From positions 1-55,798 of the forward strand of contig CAYSJM010000015.1 in the NCBI GenBank assembly GCA_964431385.1: a stretch of 55,798 nucleotides of DNA, given 5' to 3'. The DNA is from UTCHB3 sp964431385 (lineage in GTDB: Bacteria > Bacteroidota > Ignavibacteria > Ignavibacteriales > Ignavibacteriaceae). The stretch's first letter is position 1. Every line of letters begins with the position of its first letter. A program made the position numbers and the translations under genes. Shown here piece by piece: positions 35,136 to 43,499 of the stretch. The notes under the pieces were generated by a model. The model worked only from the letters and a program-made list of their open reading frames with translations. It had not been told where the DNA came from and did not search any database.

Positions 35136-35960
35136 TTAATTATAGAAGGACGCTGAAAGATATCCAACAACAGATGAATTATCTCCCGACACATCACCTG
35201 AATCTGATCTGTGCAAGAGCAAAGAATGTTTTACACCGGCTCTTTTTGTAGCTTTCATCAGGGCAACCACCAGACCACCACCGCAAGCGTGGGTCAGTTG
35301 CATTTCGAGGTCGTTCTCAAGTGCTACGGGATCATATTCAACGATGCGCTCTGCTATCACAGAATCAAGTTTATGAGCAACCGATTTTGGATAAAAATGT
35401 GAAAGATCGCTTGAAGCCACAACCAAAGTATCGTCATCCATTACTTCGAGGAGAGCATTTGAGAGTTCAACGATATTAGCATGCGATTGGTCACCCATTA
35501 CCACGGGTACAAACTCAAAATCGTTACCATACAGATGTTGTAAGAATGGCAGATGCACTTCAATACCATGTTCATCCCTGTGTCCGGCTTTGCTTCTCAT
35601 AATTCTTGGGGAAGTGGCAACCATTTTTTGTGCGATATTTTGTTCGACATTTATTCTTCCAAAAGGAGTTTCGTACGCATCACCGTCAAAAATCGAGATT
35701 CCGCCAAAAAATTCTCTATGGCTGGGTGAGAGGATGATTACCTTGGTGGTTTTTTTATCAGAGATATTTTTGTAGGCAAATGCAGCAGTCAGACCGGAAT
35801 ACATATATCCAGCGTGGGGGGCTACAATCCCCGGAATAAATTCTTCTTTCACAGGCTGCTCGGGTACCTCACTAAAAAGGCGAATGAGTTGTCTTTCAAG
35901 TTTTTCAGGGGATGCCGGATAAAACATTCCGGCGACGGCAGCTTTTCTGATCTCAGCCAT
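35136..35960 (-). CDS. amrB: MEMO family protein (AmmeMemoRadiSam system protein B)
   Basis: This 274-residue protein is structurally related to class III extradiol dioxygenases. Signatures are REA(A)VAGMFYPASPEKLE, PGIVAPHAGYMYSGLTAAFAY, VIILSPSHREFFGG, RDEHGIEVHLPFLQ, VASSDLSHFYP and HACGGGLVV. In many prokaryotes it occurs with AMMECR1 and a radical SAM enzyme; the first partner is adjacent, the radical SAM gene is not in this window. Function is unsettled. A strong Shine-Dalgarno (GAGGAGG) precedes the ATG at 35960, and the gene overlaps AMMECR1 by 8 bases. Confidence 0.93.
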   Translation of the reverse strand: MAEIRKAAVAGMFYPASPEKLERQLIRLFSEVPEQPVKEEFIPGIVAPHAGYMYSGLTAAFAYKNISDKKTTKVIILSPSHREFFGGISIFDGDAYETPFGRINVEQNIAQKMVATSPRIMRSKAGHRDEHGIEVHLPFLQHLYGNDFEFVPVVMGDQSHANIVELSNALLEVMDDDTLVVASSDLSHFYPKSVAHKLDSVIAERIVEYDPVALENDLEMQLTHACGGGLVVALMKATKRAGVKHSLLLHRSDSGDVSGDNSSVVGYLSASFYN

Positions 35961-36504
35961 AAAATTCCTCCTCAGAGAAAACTTCTGCTGTAAAAGCTTC
36001 CATTTTTAGCTGTTTTTGTGTCCAAAGTTTGGGGGGGAGTCCCGCTTTTTTGCACAAGGCGGTCAAAAACTCATCTTTATCCATATCATGTTCAATCGGC
36101 ACTTGGGGCAGGAACAGACCACTTCTGAATCCCTCGCGAATTATCACGCCATGTTTGCCGAGCACTATGCTATCATAATCAGGCATATCAAAAGGAGGTG
36201 AAAGCACCGACACTTCAATTGTAATATTTTTCCATTCATGAGCTGTAACAGGGGGAAATCGTGGATCTTCCTTTGCTGCAAGAAGTGCGGCTTCCTTAAT
36301 TGTTTTCCTGAGAGGTTCAACACCCTTGATAAAACCGATGCAACCCCTCAAGTCACCATGTTTATGCAGAGTTACAAAACATCCGCTTAAGCTTTCAAAA
36401 ACTCCTTCAACGGGAAGTGTAACCAAATCATTTGTTAGTCCGAGGGATCGTTCGATAGTCGTCCTAGCACAACTTAAGAGGAGTTTTTTCTCGTCGTTTG
36501 TCAT
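35953..36504 (-). CDS. amrA: AMMECR1 domain protein (AmmeMemoRadiSam system protein A)
   Basis: This 183-residue AMMECR1 protein carries the invariant LRGCIGF motif (HGDLRGCIGFIKG), DPRFPPVTAHEWKNITIEVSVLSPP and GLFLPQVPIEHDMDKDEFLTALCKKAGLPPKLW. The conserved Cys and surface suggest an enzyme, but the activity is unknown for the family. Its ATG at 36504 overlaps the stop of the DUF4905 gene (ATGA), and its end overlaps the MEMO gene. Confidence 0.94.
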   Translation of the reverse strand: MTNDEKKLLLSCARTTIERSLGLTNDLVTLPVEGVFESLSGCFVTLHKHGDLRGCIGFIKGVEPLRKTIKEAALLAAKEDPRFPPVTAHEWKNITIEVSVLSPPFDMPDYDSIVLGKHGVIIREGFRSGLFLPQVPIEHDMDKDEFLTALCKKAGLPPKLWTQKQLKMEAFTAEVFSEEEFYG

Positions 36505-37331
36505 TTTTTTATCTCCCGAATCTCAATACTTTTCTTGTCAATTATCAAAAAAAGAAGATCTTTATAAATAAAACAACTCTCTGCTATCAGGTTTTCAGTT
36601 CTTTTATTGAGCACCATTTTCTTAATTATCTTTTGGCTGACCTCATCGATCGCCAAAAGTTCATTTAAGAATCCTGATTGTCTATTTCCGCGATGTGTGT
36701 TCAAAAAAATCAGTCCGTTTTTCGTAAATACTTCCGTGGCATCCATCAAAACACCTTCGGGCATCAATTTCTCAAGAAATCCACCATCATTAAACTTTGA
36801 AAGTGTGTAATTTTCTGGATAAACGAACTCTTCAAACGAGACCTTTTGTCTCTCTTGGGCGAGCATTAAGTTTACGGATTCGTGATCTTCATTAGGCTCA
36901 CCAATAACCTCGCCTGTAGCTTTATCCAAAAGGAAAAATTCCTGCGATTCAAATTTTTGTTTGAAAGCAAAAACCCCTTGCTCGTTACACATCAAATAAG
37001 AGAGTTCAGGCTCTTCCCAAAGAAATTTTTGTGTATTTAGATCAAAGCAAAAAATCCCTTTATGGAACGGCAGTCCTTGTGATCTGTAGCCGTGGAAAAA
37101 GATTTGATTATCCTTAAATAGCTCAACCCCACTCCAAAATTTATCGGAAGTGGAGAACTTTTTTAGCAGTGTTCGTCCGGTTGCCAGTTCAAACACATGA
37201 TAAAAAGCCTCTCTTTTGTCGGAATCTCTTTCTTCAACAAGCAGGAGGTCCCTGTCTGCGATAATTACTCTCCAGACAGGGGCATCAAAATCAAATTTTT
37301 GTCGCAGTTTAAGCTGTTTGCTAATCCACAT
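36501..37331 (-). CDS. DUF4905-like protein
   Basis: This protein of about 276 residues reads like a single beta-propeller-like domain of Bacteroidota DUF4905 proteins: FDFDAPVWRVIIADRDLLLVEERDSDKREAFYHVFEL, WSGVELFKDNQIFFHGYRSQGLPFHKGIFCFDL, FLLDKATGEVIGE. There is no signal peptide. The frame opens at a TTG at 37337; the ATG at 37331 (MWISKQLKL) is the likelier start, overlapping the tryptophanase gene by 11 bases. Function unknown; the context ties it to tnaA and AMMECR1. Confidence 0.75.
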   Translation of the reverse strand: MWISKQLKLRQKFDFDAPVWRVIIADRDLLLVEERDSDKREAFYHVFELATGRTLLKKFSTSDKFWSGVELFKDNQIFFHGYRSQGLPFHKGIFCFDLNTQKFLWEEPELSYLMCNEQGVFAFKQKFESQEFFLLDKATGEVIGEPNEDHESVNLMLAQERQKVSFEEFVYPENYTLSKFNDGGFLEKLMPEGVLMDATEVFTKNGLIFLNTHRGNRQSGFLNELLAIDEVSQKIIKKMVLNKRTENLIAESCFIYKDLLFLIIDKKSIEIREIKK

Positions 37332-38694
37332 AATCAAATTTCGCTGTGAAGTGTCTCAACATAGGTGCTTCCTCGGTTATTTTCATACCGCGAAGATTTT
37401 TCCGATTGTTAAAGACTTCAATAATTACCTCAATCATATAGTCGAAGTGGCTCTGAGTATAAACTCTCCTGGGGATTGCCATTCTCACCAATTCCATGGG
37501 CGGAGAGATGTGGGTACCATCAGGAAGTTCCTTGCCGAACATTACACTTCCAATTTCACAAGCCCTGATTCCACCTTCGAGATAGAGTTCACAGACGATG
37601 GACTGACCGGGGAATTGGTGCTGCGGAATGTGGGGTGCAAATCTGATTGCATCCAGGTAGATTGCATGTCCTCCGGGTGGCTCAAGTATCGGCACATCAT
37701 TTTTCACCAATTTTTCACCCAGATATTCCACGCATCTAATTCTATACTCGAGGTAGTGTTCATCGAGAATTTCAACCAATCCCTGAGCAATTGCTTCAAG
37801 GTCTCTGCCGGCAAGTCCACCGTAAGTGGTAAACCCTTCGGTAACAATCAGAAGGTTTCTGCACTGCATCGCAAGATTGTCATCGTTCATTGCAAGGAAT
37901 CCACCGATATTTGCGAAGGCATCCTTTTTAGCACTCATTGTGCAGCCATCCACATAAGAAAACATCTCTTGGGCAATCTCAAGCGGTGTTTTGTTTTCGT
38001 ACCCTTTTTCTCTTCTTTTAATGAAGTAGGCATTTTCGGCAAAACGACAGGCATCGAGGAAAAAAGGAATTCCATATTTATCACAAATCGCTCTTGTATC
38101 CTTAATGTTTTGCATCGATACAGGTTGACCACCACCCGAATTATTGGTAACTGTCATTAAAACCAGCGGAATATTTTCAGCACCCGTTTTAACGATAAAC
38201 TGCTCGAGAGCAACAATATCCATATTTCCTTTAAAGTCTGCTCTCATTTCGGGGTGTTTTCCAACCTCTGTCATAAAATCGACAGCTTCCGCACCCGAGT
38301 ATTCAACATTTGCACGGGTAGTATCGAAGTGGGTATTGCTGCAGAAATACTTTCCTTTCCCACCAAGCACTGTAAAAAGTATTTTCTCTGAAGCTCTCCC
38401 CTGGTGAGTTGGAATTATGTTTTTCAGCCCGGTAATCTTCTTTACCGCCGAATCAAATTTGTAAAAACTCTTTGAGCCTGCATAAGACTCATCTCCGAGC
38501 ATTATTCCTGCCCATTGTTCGGAACTCATTGCCGAAGTGCCGCTATCTGTAAGCAGATCTATCAATACATCATCTGCGTGGATTGAAAATGGGTTAAAAC
38601 CCGCATTTTTGAGTATCTGTGTCCGTTCCTCTTTTGTTGTAAAGCGAATGGGTTCAACAGCTTTTATTCTGAATGGTTCTATTATTGTTCGCAT
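37321..38694 (-). CDS. tnaA: Tryptophanase (tryptophan indole-lyase)
   Basis: This 457-residue PLP enzyme splits L-tryptophan to indole, pyruvate and ammonia. It has the family start EPFRIKAVEPI, DLLTDSGTSAMSSEQWAGIMLGDESYAGS, and IIPTHQGRASE. The PLP lysine K257 is in GCTMSAKKDAF, and IGGFLAMND follows. The closely related tyrosine phenol-lyase has an Arg in VxxMERG at the substrate site. Here the segment reads GIRACEIGSVMFG, as in TnaA, so tryptophanase is preferred. The frame is open to 38757, but family N-termini start at the ATG at 38694. It heads a coupled run of genes. Confidence 0.93.
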   Translation of the reverse strand: MRTIIEPFRIKAVEPIRFTTKEERTQILKNAGFNPFSIHADDVLIDLLTDSGTSAMSSEQWAGIMLGDESYAGSKSFYKFDSAVKKITGLKNIIPTHQGRASEKILFTVLGGKGKYFCSNTHFDTTRANVEYSGAEAVDFMTEVGKHPEMRADFKGNMDIVALEQFIVKTGAENIPLVLMTVTNNSGGGQPVSMQNIKDTRAICDKYGIPFFLDACRFAENAYFIKRREKGYENKTPLEIAQEMFSYVDGCTMSAKKDAFANIGGFLAMNDDNLAMQCRNLLIVTEGFTTYGGLAGRDLEAIAQGLVEILDEHYLEYRIRCVEYLGEKLVKNDVPILEPPGGHAIYLDAIRFAPHIPQHQFPGQSIVCELYLEGGIRACEIGSVMFGKELPDGTHISPPMELVRMAIPRRVYTQSHFDYMIEVIIEVFNNRKNLRGMKITEEAPMLRHFTAKFDYVD

Positions 38695-38890
38695 GTTCTT
38701 TTTTCTTAAGATATAAAAATATATGATCAAAAATGATGAAAATTTCTGAATTCTCAATGAAAAAAATATTTTATCCTCTGCGGCGACTGTATGAGGCTGT
38801 ATTATGTTGTCCGAATAAAGAGATTCAACTGAAAAGGAGACTACAATTCAAATATCTGTTTGCAGATTGAAATTTCAGTGTTAAATTAGG

Positions 38891-38909
38891 TTTGTTAAAA
38901 TTTAACAAA
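38891..38909. promoter_or_regulatory. Perfect 19-bp palindrome just upstream of the coiled-coil gene
   Basis: TTTGTTAAA-A-TTTAACAAA is a perfect inverted repeat with 9-bp arms. It ends 19 bases before the ATG at 38929 and 6 bases before the Shine-Dalgarno GAGGAG. Position and symmetry fit a repressor operator covering the promoter or start site; the AT-rich arms could alternatively form a weak RNA hairpin. Confidence 0.55.
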
Positions 38910-38928
38910 TTTACTGAGGAGTTTTGGG

Positions 38929-39393
38929 ATGCCGGAGAGCATAGAAGAACTAAGGGATTTGAAGGACAACTTAAAAAAAACGGTTGACGAACTCCTTGGT
39001 TTGAGGAATCGATTGGCTGAATATGATTCAGAATTTATATCAAAGTTTGATGATCTGGAACTGGATACCAACAGACTTGCCTACCTGCAAGGAGAGAAAA
39101 AAGAACTTTTAATAAAGAAAATGCTCTTCGACATTGAGCAATTTAAACAAAGAATTGCAGGTGTGGTTGAAGGGCTGGATGCATTTCTGACCAGGCATGA
39201 AAAAGAATTTGGAGGCATGTCCGGAGTCCTGGTGAGAACGAAGGAGATGTGCCCTGTCGATCTTGGATACACACTTACAACACTTGAAGAAGTTTACAGA
39301 GAGCACCTCGATATCTTTATCGGAATGAAGAGGATATATGAAAAATATATCTCTACACTCACAGATAAAGCTAAATTAGTAAAGGGGGATTAG
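38929..39393 (+). CDS. Small coiled-coil protein, unknown function
   Basis: This 154-residue soluble protein is almost entirely helical. Coiled-coil heptads run over residues 1-60 (IEELRDLKDNLKKTVDELLGLRNRL), a middle helix is at 60-90, and a C-terminal helical segment contains DLGYTLTTLEEVYREHLDIFIGMKRIYEKY. There is no signal peptide or membrane segment. An unusually good Shine-Dalgarno (GAGGAG, 7 bases before the ATG) and the palindrome in front suggest a real, regulated gene. It is not recognised as a named family. Confidence 0.8.
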   Translation: MPESIEELRDLKDNLKKTVDELLGLRNRLAEYDSEFISKFDDLELDTNRLAYLQGEKKELLIKKMLFDIEQFKQRIAGVVEGLDAFLTRHEKEFGGMSGVLVRTKEMCPVDLGYTLTTLEEVYREHLDIFIGMKRIYEKYISTLTDKAKLVKGD

Positions 39394-39403
39394 TTTTCCT
39401 CCC

Positions 39404-40900
39404 CTATGGAAGGAATATCATTTTCCCAGTTAAAGTAAAATTATTCCAACCAAGTTTATAGTAGTATGTCCCAGCCGGAATTCCTGCGGGATCAAACTTA
39501 ACAGAGTGGCTGCCTGCGTTCATATAACCATTTAGAAGTGTGGTTACCTCTGAACCAAGGACATCATAAACAGTGAGAGTTACGGTTCCCGGAGAAGGAA
39601 TTTCAAAGTCAATATTGGTTTCCGGATTAAACGGGTTGGGGTAATTTTGTTTCAGTGAAAACCCTCCTGGCAGGTTTGACCCGATTTCAACCAAATTAGA
39701 AAATTTGGTCGTTCCGTCATTGTCAATTTGTTTTAGTCTGTAGAAAAGCTTCCCTGAATAATTTACACGATCGCTGAAGGTGTAAAATTTGGGAGAATTA
39801 CTGTTAAAGTTCCCCTCAACAAACCCGATGTTGATCCAGTCTTTGTTGTTTTCAGATCTTTGAATATCGAAGCCCATATTGTTCACTTCGGTAGCAGTCT
39901 GCCAATTTAGAACAACACTGCCCTCAACTCTTTTTCCCAGAAATGAAACAAGTTCAACCGGGAGAGGAGTGTCAAATTCAAAAGTTGCAATAACAGGGAT
40001 GTGGTCGGATGCGTAATGAATTGCGTCTGCAATCACTTGTCCAACAGCAGTATTTGGGGCTCTGTTTATCGAGTCGTTGAAGTGGTTGCCATCATTTCCA
40101 TAGGCGATATAGGAGTTAGGCACAAATGAAATGCCGCCCGAATTCTTAACATTCTGGCTCATAAGAATCAAGTCAAATCTGTCATCCATCCCACCCGTTG
40201 CTCCACCACCAAATGACCTGACACGAGGAGACTGTGTATGATATCTGCTAAAAGATGCACTATTCCAGGTTCCTGACATTGAGTCTTTTAGGTGATCAAT
40301 GAAGTAACCCGGAGTCGCGGTATTTAATAATTTGATATAAGCCGGTTCAGTAGAGCCGTAAAAGTTAAAATCTCCCAAAACAATAAAATTTGCCCCTGGA
40401 TGAAGTCTATCGGTAACTTTTCTCAAACTGTCAACTTCTCTTGCTCTTTGGTCACGGTCGGCTGTTGTATTGCTCGCCTTCAGGTGAACGGCATAAATAA
40501 TAATTGTATCATTCGTGAGGTTTGAAGCCATGGTGAACTGACTGATATCCCGAAGTTCAGTAGCGATCGGAACATTGGAGATAAATTTGAACTTTGCGGA
40601 TTTGAAGAAAATCGCATGATCTGAATCGGGACCATCAACAAAAGCACCGGCTGCATAATCGAGGGAAACTTTTTTTATAACCGAGTCACGGAAAGCATTA
40701 AAATCTGCCACTGCTCCCAATTCTCCGACAACGAGTATATCAGGGTTGGTAGCGGTGATTACAGTTCTAAAATATGGATTACGGGTTGGACCGGTGGAAC
40801 CGGGGTAATTAAGCACATTCCATGTCATTATTGTCGCATTAAACTGCGAAAAAAGGGTTGTTGTAAGACCAAAAACTAAAAAAAGAGTGAGGTTTTTCAG
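39404..40900 (-). CDS. Secreted endonuclease/exonuclease/phosphatase-fold protein with T9SS sorting domain (apparent CTG start)
   Basis: From the first ATG at 40828 the protein is 474 residues and starts inside the domain (MTWNVLNYPG). In the same frame 24 codons further upstream there is a good signal peptide, (M/L)KNLTLFLVFGLTTTLFSQ, beginning with a CTG at 40898-40900 that has a GGAG Shine-Dalgarno 8 bases before it. No ATG, GTG or TTG gives it. The EEP nuclease fold shows VLGDFNFYGS and SDHIPV with the catalytic Asp/His; about 255 residues later come VELVSF...YRLKQIDNDG and the T9SS domain (QNYPNPFNPETNIDFEI). It is likely an exported nuclease or phosphodiesterase. Confidence 0.85.
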   Translation of the reverse strand: MKNLTLFLVFGLTTTLFSQFNATIMTWNVLNYPGSTGPTRNPYFRTVITATNPDILVVGELGAVADFNAFRDSVIKKVSLDYAAGAFVDGPDSDHAIFFKSAKFKFISNVPIATELRDISQFTMASNLTNDTIIIYAVHLKASNTTADRDQRAREVDSLRKVTDRLHPGANFIVLGDFNFYGSTEPAYIKLLNTATPGYFIDHLKDSMSGTWNSASFSRYHTQSPRVRSFGGGATGGMDDRFDLILMSQNVKNSGGISFVPNSYIAYGNDGNHFNDSINRAPNTAVGQVIADAIHYASDHIPVIATFEFDTPLPVELVSFLGKRVEGSVVLNWQTATEVNNMGFDIQRSENNKDWINIGFVEGNFNSNSPKFYTFSDRVNYSGKLFYRLKQIDNDGTTKFSNLVEIGSNLPGGFSLKQNYPNPFNPETNIDFEIPSPGTVTLTVYDVLGSEVTTLLNGYMNAGSHSVKFDPAGIPAGTYYYKLGWNNFTLTGKMIFLP

Positions 40901-40954
40901 GAAGGAATCTCCATTGCTAAAAAGTAAAAAAAAGTTCGTAAATCTACTAATAAA

Positions 40955-42148
40955 TTACGGATAAAAAAGAGCCATGCCTCCTTCAGAAGTTTCCTTGTAG
41001 ATCGAGGGAATATCGTGCCCCGTCTGCTTCATTGTTTTCACAATTTTATCAAAAGAAACAAGGTGTTGTCCATCGGAAAGGAGTGAAAATGTAGCTGTGT
41101 TTAAAGCTCTCTCAGCAGCGAATGCATTCCGTTCGATACATGGCACTTGCACTAATCCCATAATCGGGTCACAAGTAAGACCAAGATGATGCTCAATCCC
41201 CATTTCGGCGGCGTACTCTATTTGAAGTGGTGTGCCTCCCAAAAGTTGCGTGGCAGCAGCACTCGCCATAGCACAAGCAGTACCCACTTCACCCTGACAA
41301 CCAACTTTTGCCCCGGAAATTGATGCGTTGTGCTTTACCAGATTGCCAACAAGTCCGGCTGTTGCAAGAGCCCTTAAAATTTTCTGATCAGAAAACTCAA
41401 AACTGTCTTTCAATCTTTTAAGAACGGCAGGCATCGTTCCGCATGAACCACAAGTGGGTGCCGTTACTATTTGTCCACCGGCAGCATTCTCCTCACCAAC
41501 AGCGAGAGCATACGCAAAAATTAAAGTTTTTTCTTTTAGTGTTCCCGAATAATTTTTTGCCTTCACAAAATAGGAGGAAGCTTTTCTTCTTAAATTAAGG
41601 GGACCCGGTAAGACTCCCTCATCTTCCAATCCATTTTTAATTGAAGTTTGCATCACTTCCCACACATTCTCGAGGTGATCGTAGATTTCCTTCCCCTCAA
41701 CCTCATCCACATATTCCCAAAAAGTTTTGCCGGTTTGTTTAGTCCATTTCAGAATTTCATTCATCGTGTTGTGCGGATAAATGGAATCTTCCGCCGGGTC
41801 ATGATCATCGTCAATAATCTTTCCGCCCCCAACGGAGTAAACCCGCCATGAATCGACAATATTATCCTCCCCATCTTTCGCTTCCAGAGTAAGGGCGTTA
41901 GGATGTTTCGCAAGAATGTCTTCCGGTTTCCAGACAATTTCTGTCTTATCAGCATTCAGCACATCCAAGAGGGCTTTGTCTGTTAAGTGACCTTTTCCGG
42001 TAGCTGCCAAAGAGCCATGAAGTGTAACTCTGAATTTGACCGCATTCACATTTTTCTCATGGAAAATCTCTGCTGCTTTGCGAGGACCCATAGTGTGACT
42101 GCTTGAAGGACCAAAACCTATCCGGTAAATTTCTTTTATCGATTCCAT
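40955..42148 (-). CDS. sdaA: L-serine ammonia-lyase (iron-sulfur dependent)
   Basis: This 397-residue single-chain L-serine dehydratase converts serine to pyruvate and ammonia. The beta domain starts IKEIYRIGFGPSSSHTMGPRKAAEIF. The alpha domain has the Fe-S cysteines in TAPTCGSCGTMPAV, CQGEVGTACAMASAA and LTCDPIMGLVQVPCIERNA. Shorter than the E. coli enzyme (about 455) but with both domains and all the expected cysteines. It is transcribed alone. With TnaA it gives pyruvate from amino acids. Confidence 0.94.
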   Translation of the reverse strand: MESIKEIYRIGFGPSSSHTMGPRKAAEIFHEKNVNAVKFRVTLHGSLAATGKGHLTDKALLDVLNADKTEIVWKPEDILAKHPNALTLEAKDGEDNIVDSWRVYSVGGGKIIDDDHDPAEDSIYPHNTMNEILKWTKQTGKTFWEYVDEVEGKEIYDHLENVWEVMQTSIKNGLEDEGVLPGPLNLRRKASSYFVKAKNYSGTLKEKTLIFAYALAVGEENAAGGQIVTAPTCGSCGTMPAVLKRLKDSFEFSDQKILRALATAGLVGNLVKHNASISGAKVGCQGEVGTACAMASAAATQLLGGTPLQIEYAAEMGIEHHLGLTCDPIMGLVQVPCIERNAFAAERALNTATFSLLSDGQHLVSFDKIVKTMKQTGHDIPSIYKETSEGGMALFYP

Positions 42149-42404
42149 ATTTCACATTTTATTTATTGGGAAGTGTAATTTACGGTTTGCTTTGTTATCC
42201 TGAAAGGGAAATGAGGGGTATTGCCTCGTCAAAGAGAAACTGATTCTTTTAACAACACTTCGAAATGATAAAAAAATAAAAATATGACCATCAATCAACT
42301 CAAAATAGTTATTCATCCTTAACAGGGCAAAAATTAAAAAAATAATTGGCAAATTAGAATGTTGTTTTTGAATATTTTGAGACCTAAACAAAGAAAGATC
42401 GACG

Positions 42405-43325
42405 ATGCAAACAATACTTGGAGGCGGTGGAGCCATTGGAGTACCCCTTGCAAAAGAGTTATCAAAATTTACCAATGAGATAAAAATTGTCAGCAGAAAT
42501 GCTAAAAAAGTGAGCCCTTCAGACTTGATTGTGAATGCTGATCTTAGAAACAAAGAGGAAGTTATTCAGGCTATCAAAGGGTCAAAGGTTGTTTACCTCG
42601 TTGCAGGTCTAAAATATACCACGAAAGTTTGGCAAAAAGAGTGGCCCCTCGTTATGGAAAATGTGATTGAAGGATGCAAACGAGCCGGTGCAAAATTGGT
42701 TTTCTTCGATAATGTTTACATGTATGGCAGGGTAGAGGGTCCCATGACTGAGAATACGCCATTTAATCCGTGCAGTAAAAAAGGTGAAATCAGGGCTCAG
42801 CTTAATATTCGTCTTATGGATGAATACAAAAAAGGGGAAATACAGGCTGCCATCGTAAGAGGTGCAGATTTTTACGGACCCGGCATATCAAGTTCGGTTT
42901 TTAATCTCCTCGTTATCGGAAATTTGAAGAAGGGGAAGAAAGCCAACTGGTTCAACAATGCGAAAGCTCTCCATACATTTACTTATACTCCCGATGCAGC
43001 GTACGCAACCGCACTAATCGGAAACACCGAATCAGCATTTAATCAGGTATGGCATGCTCCATCTGTTTCCACCCCAGTAACAGGTGAAGAAATGATTAAA
43101 ATTGCATCTCAGTTGCTCGGAGTAGAACCCAGAATCCAGGTGTTGGGTGATGCAATGCTGTTTATGGCGGGACTTTTTAATCCCACAATCATGTCGATGA
43201 TAGAAATGACCTACCAATTTAAGTATGACTATATTTTCAACAGCGACAAATTTAAAAAAGCTTTTGAGTTCTCTCCAACTTCGTACCGAAATGGAATAAA
43301 AGCTTGCATAGACGCAGCAAAATGA
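42405..43325 (+). CDS. Extended SDR / NAD-dependent epimerase-dehydratase-like protein, atypical active site
   Basis: This 306-residue protein has an N-terminal nucleotide-binding loop (MQTILGGGGAIGVPLAKEL) and an SDR-like layout: DLRNKEEV, VVYLVAGLKYTTKVW, FFDNVYMYGRVEGPMTENTPFNP, and IVRGADFYGPG. The usual YxxxK catalytic pair is not visible where expected; the segment reads NPCSKKGEIRAQL. It may therefore be a non-canonical dehydrogenase or a binding protein. It is monocistronic, divergent from sdaA across 256 bases in which I see no clear element. Confidence 0.82.
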   Translation: MQTILGGGGAIGVPLAKELSKFTNEIKIVSRNAKKVSPSDLIVNADLRNKEEVIQAIKGSKVVYLVAGLKYTTKVWQKEWPLVMENVIEGCKRAGAKLVFFDNVYMYGRVEGPMTENTPFNPCSKKGEIRAQLNIRLMDEYKKGEIQAAIVRGADFYGPGISSSVFNLLVIGNLKKGKKANWFNNAKALHTFTYTPDAAYATALIGNTESAFNQVWHAPSVSTPVTGEEMIKIASQLLGVEPRIQVLGDAMLFMAGLFNPTIMSMIEMTYQFKYDYIFNSDKFKKAFEFSPTSYRNGIKACIDAAK

Positions 43326-43499
43326 GTTAACCTGTTTGAAGAAGACTAACCTGCATCAGGAGGGATTTTTCAGTCAATCTTGAGGTCGGTTTTTATGAAG
43401 TTGGAAAACTCATGGGAATTCCAGGTGGAGCAAATTAATCTTGCAATCATCCAAAAACACGGTAGAGGCATCGCATTTAAGGTAATTAAAAGGTAAGGA

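Noticed and set aside
37216..38160. 314-codon plus-strand frame opposite tryptophanase and DUF4905
   Set aside because: It is antisense to two well-supported genes; its Cys/His/Ser-rich sequence has no fold-like pattern.
42152..42553. 133-codon minus-strand frame overlapping the start of the SDR gene
   Set aside because: It covers the promoter region and antisense of a strong Rossmann-loop gene; no signal, domain or ribosome site.
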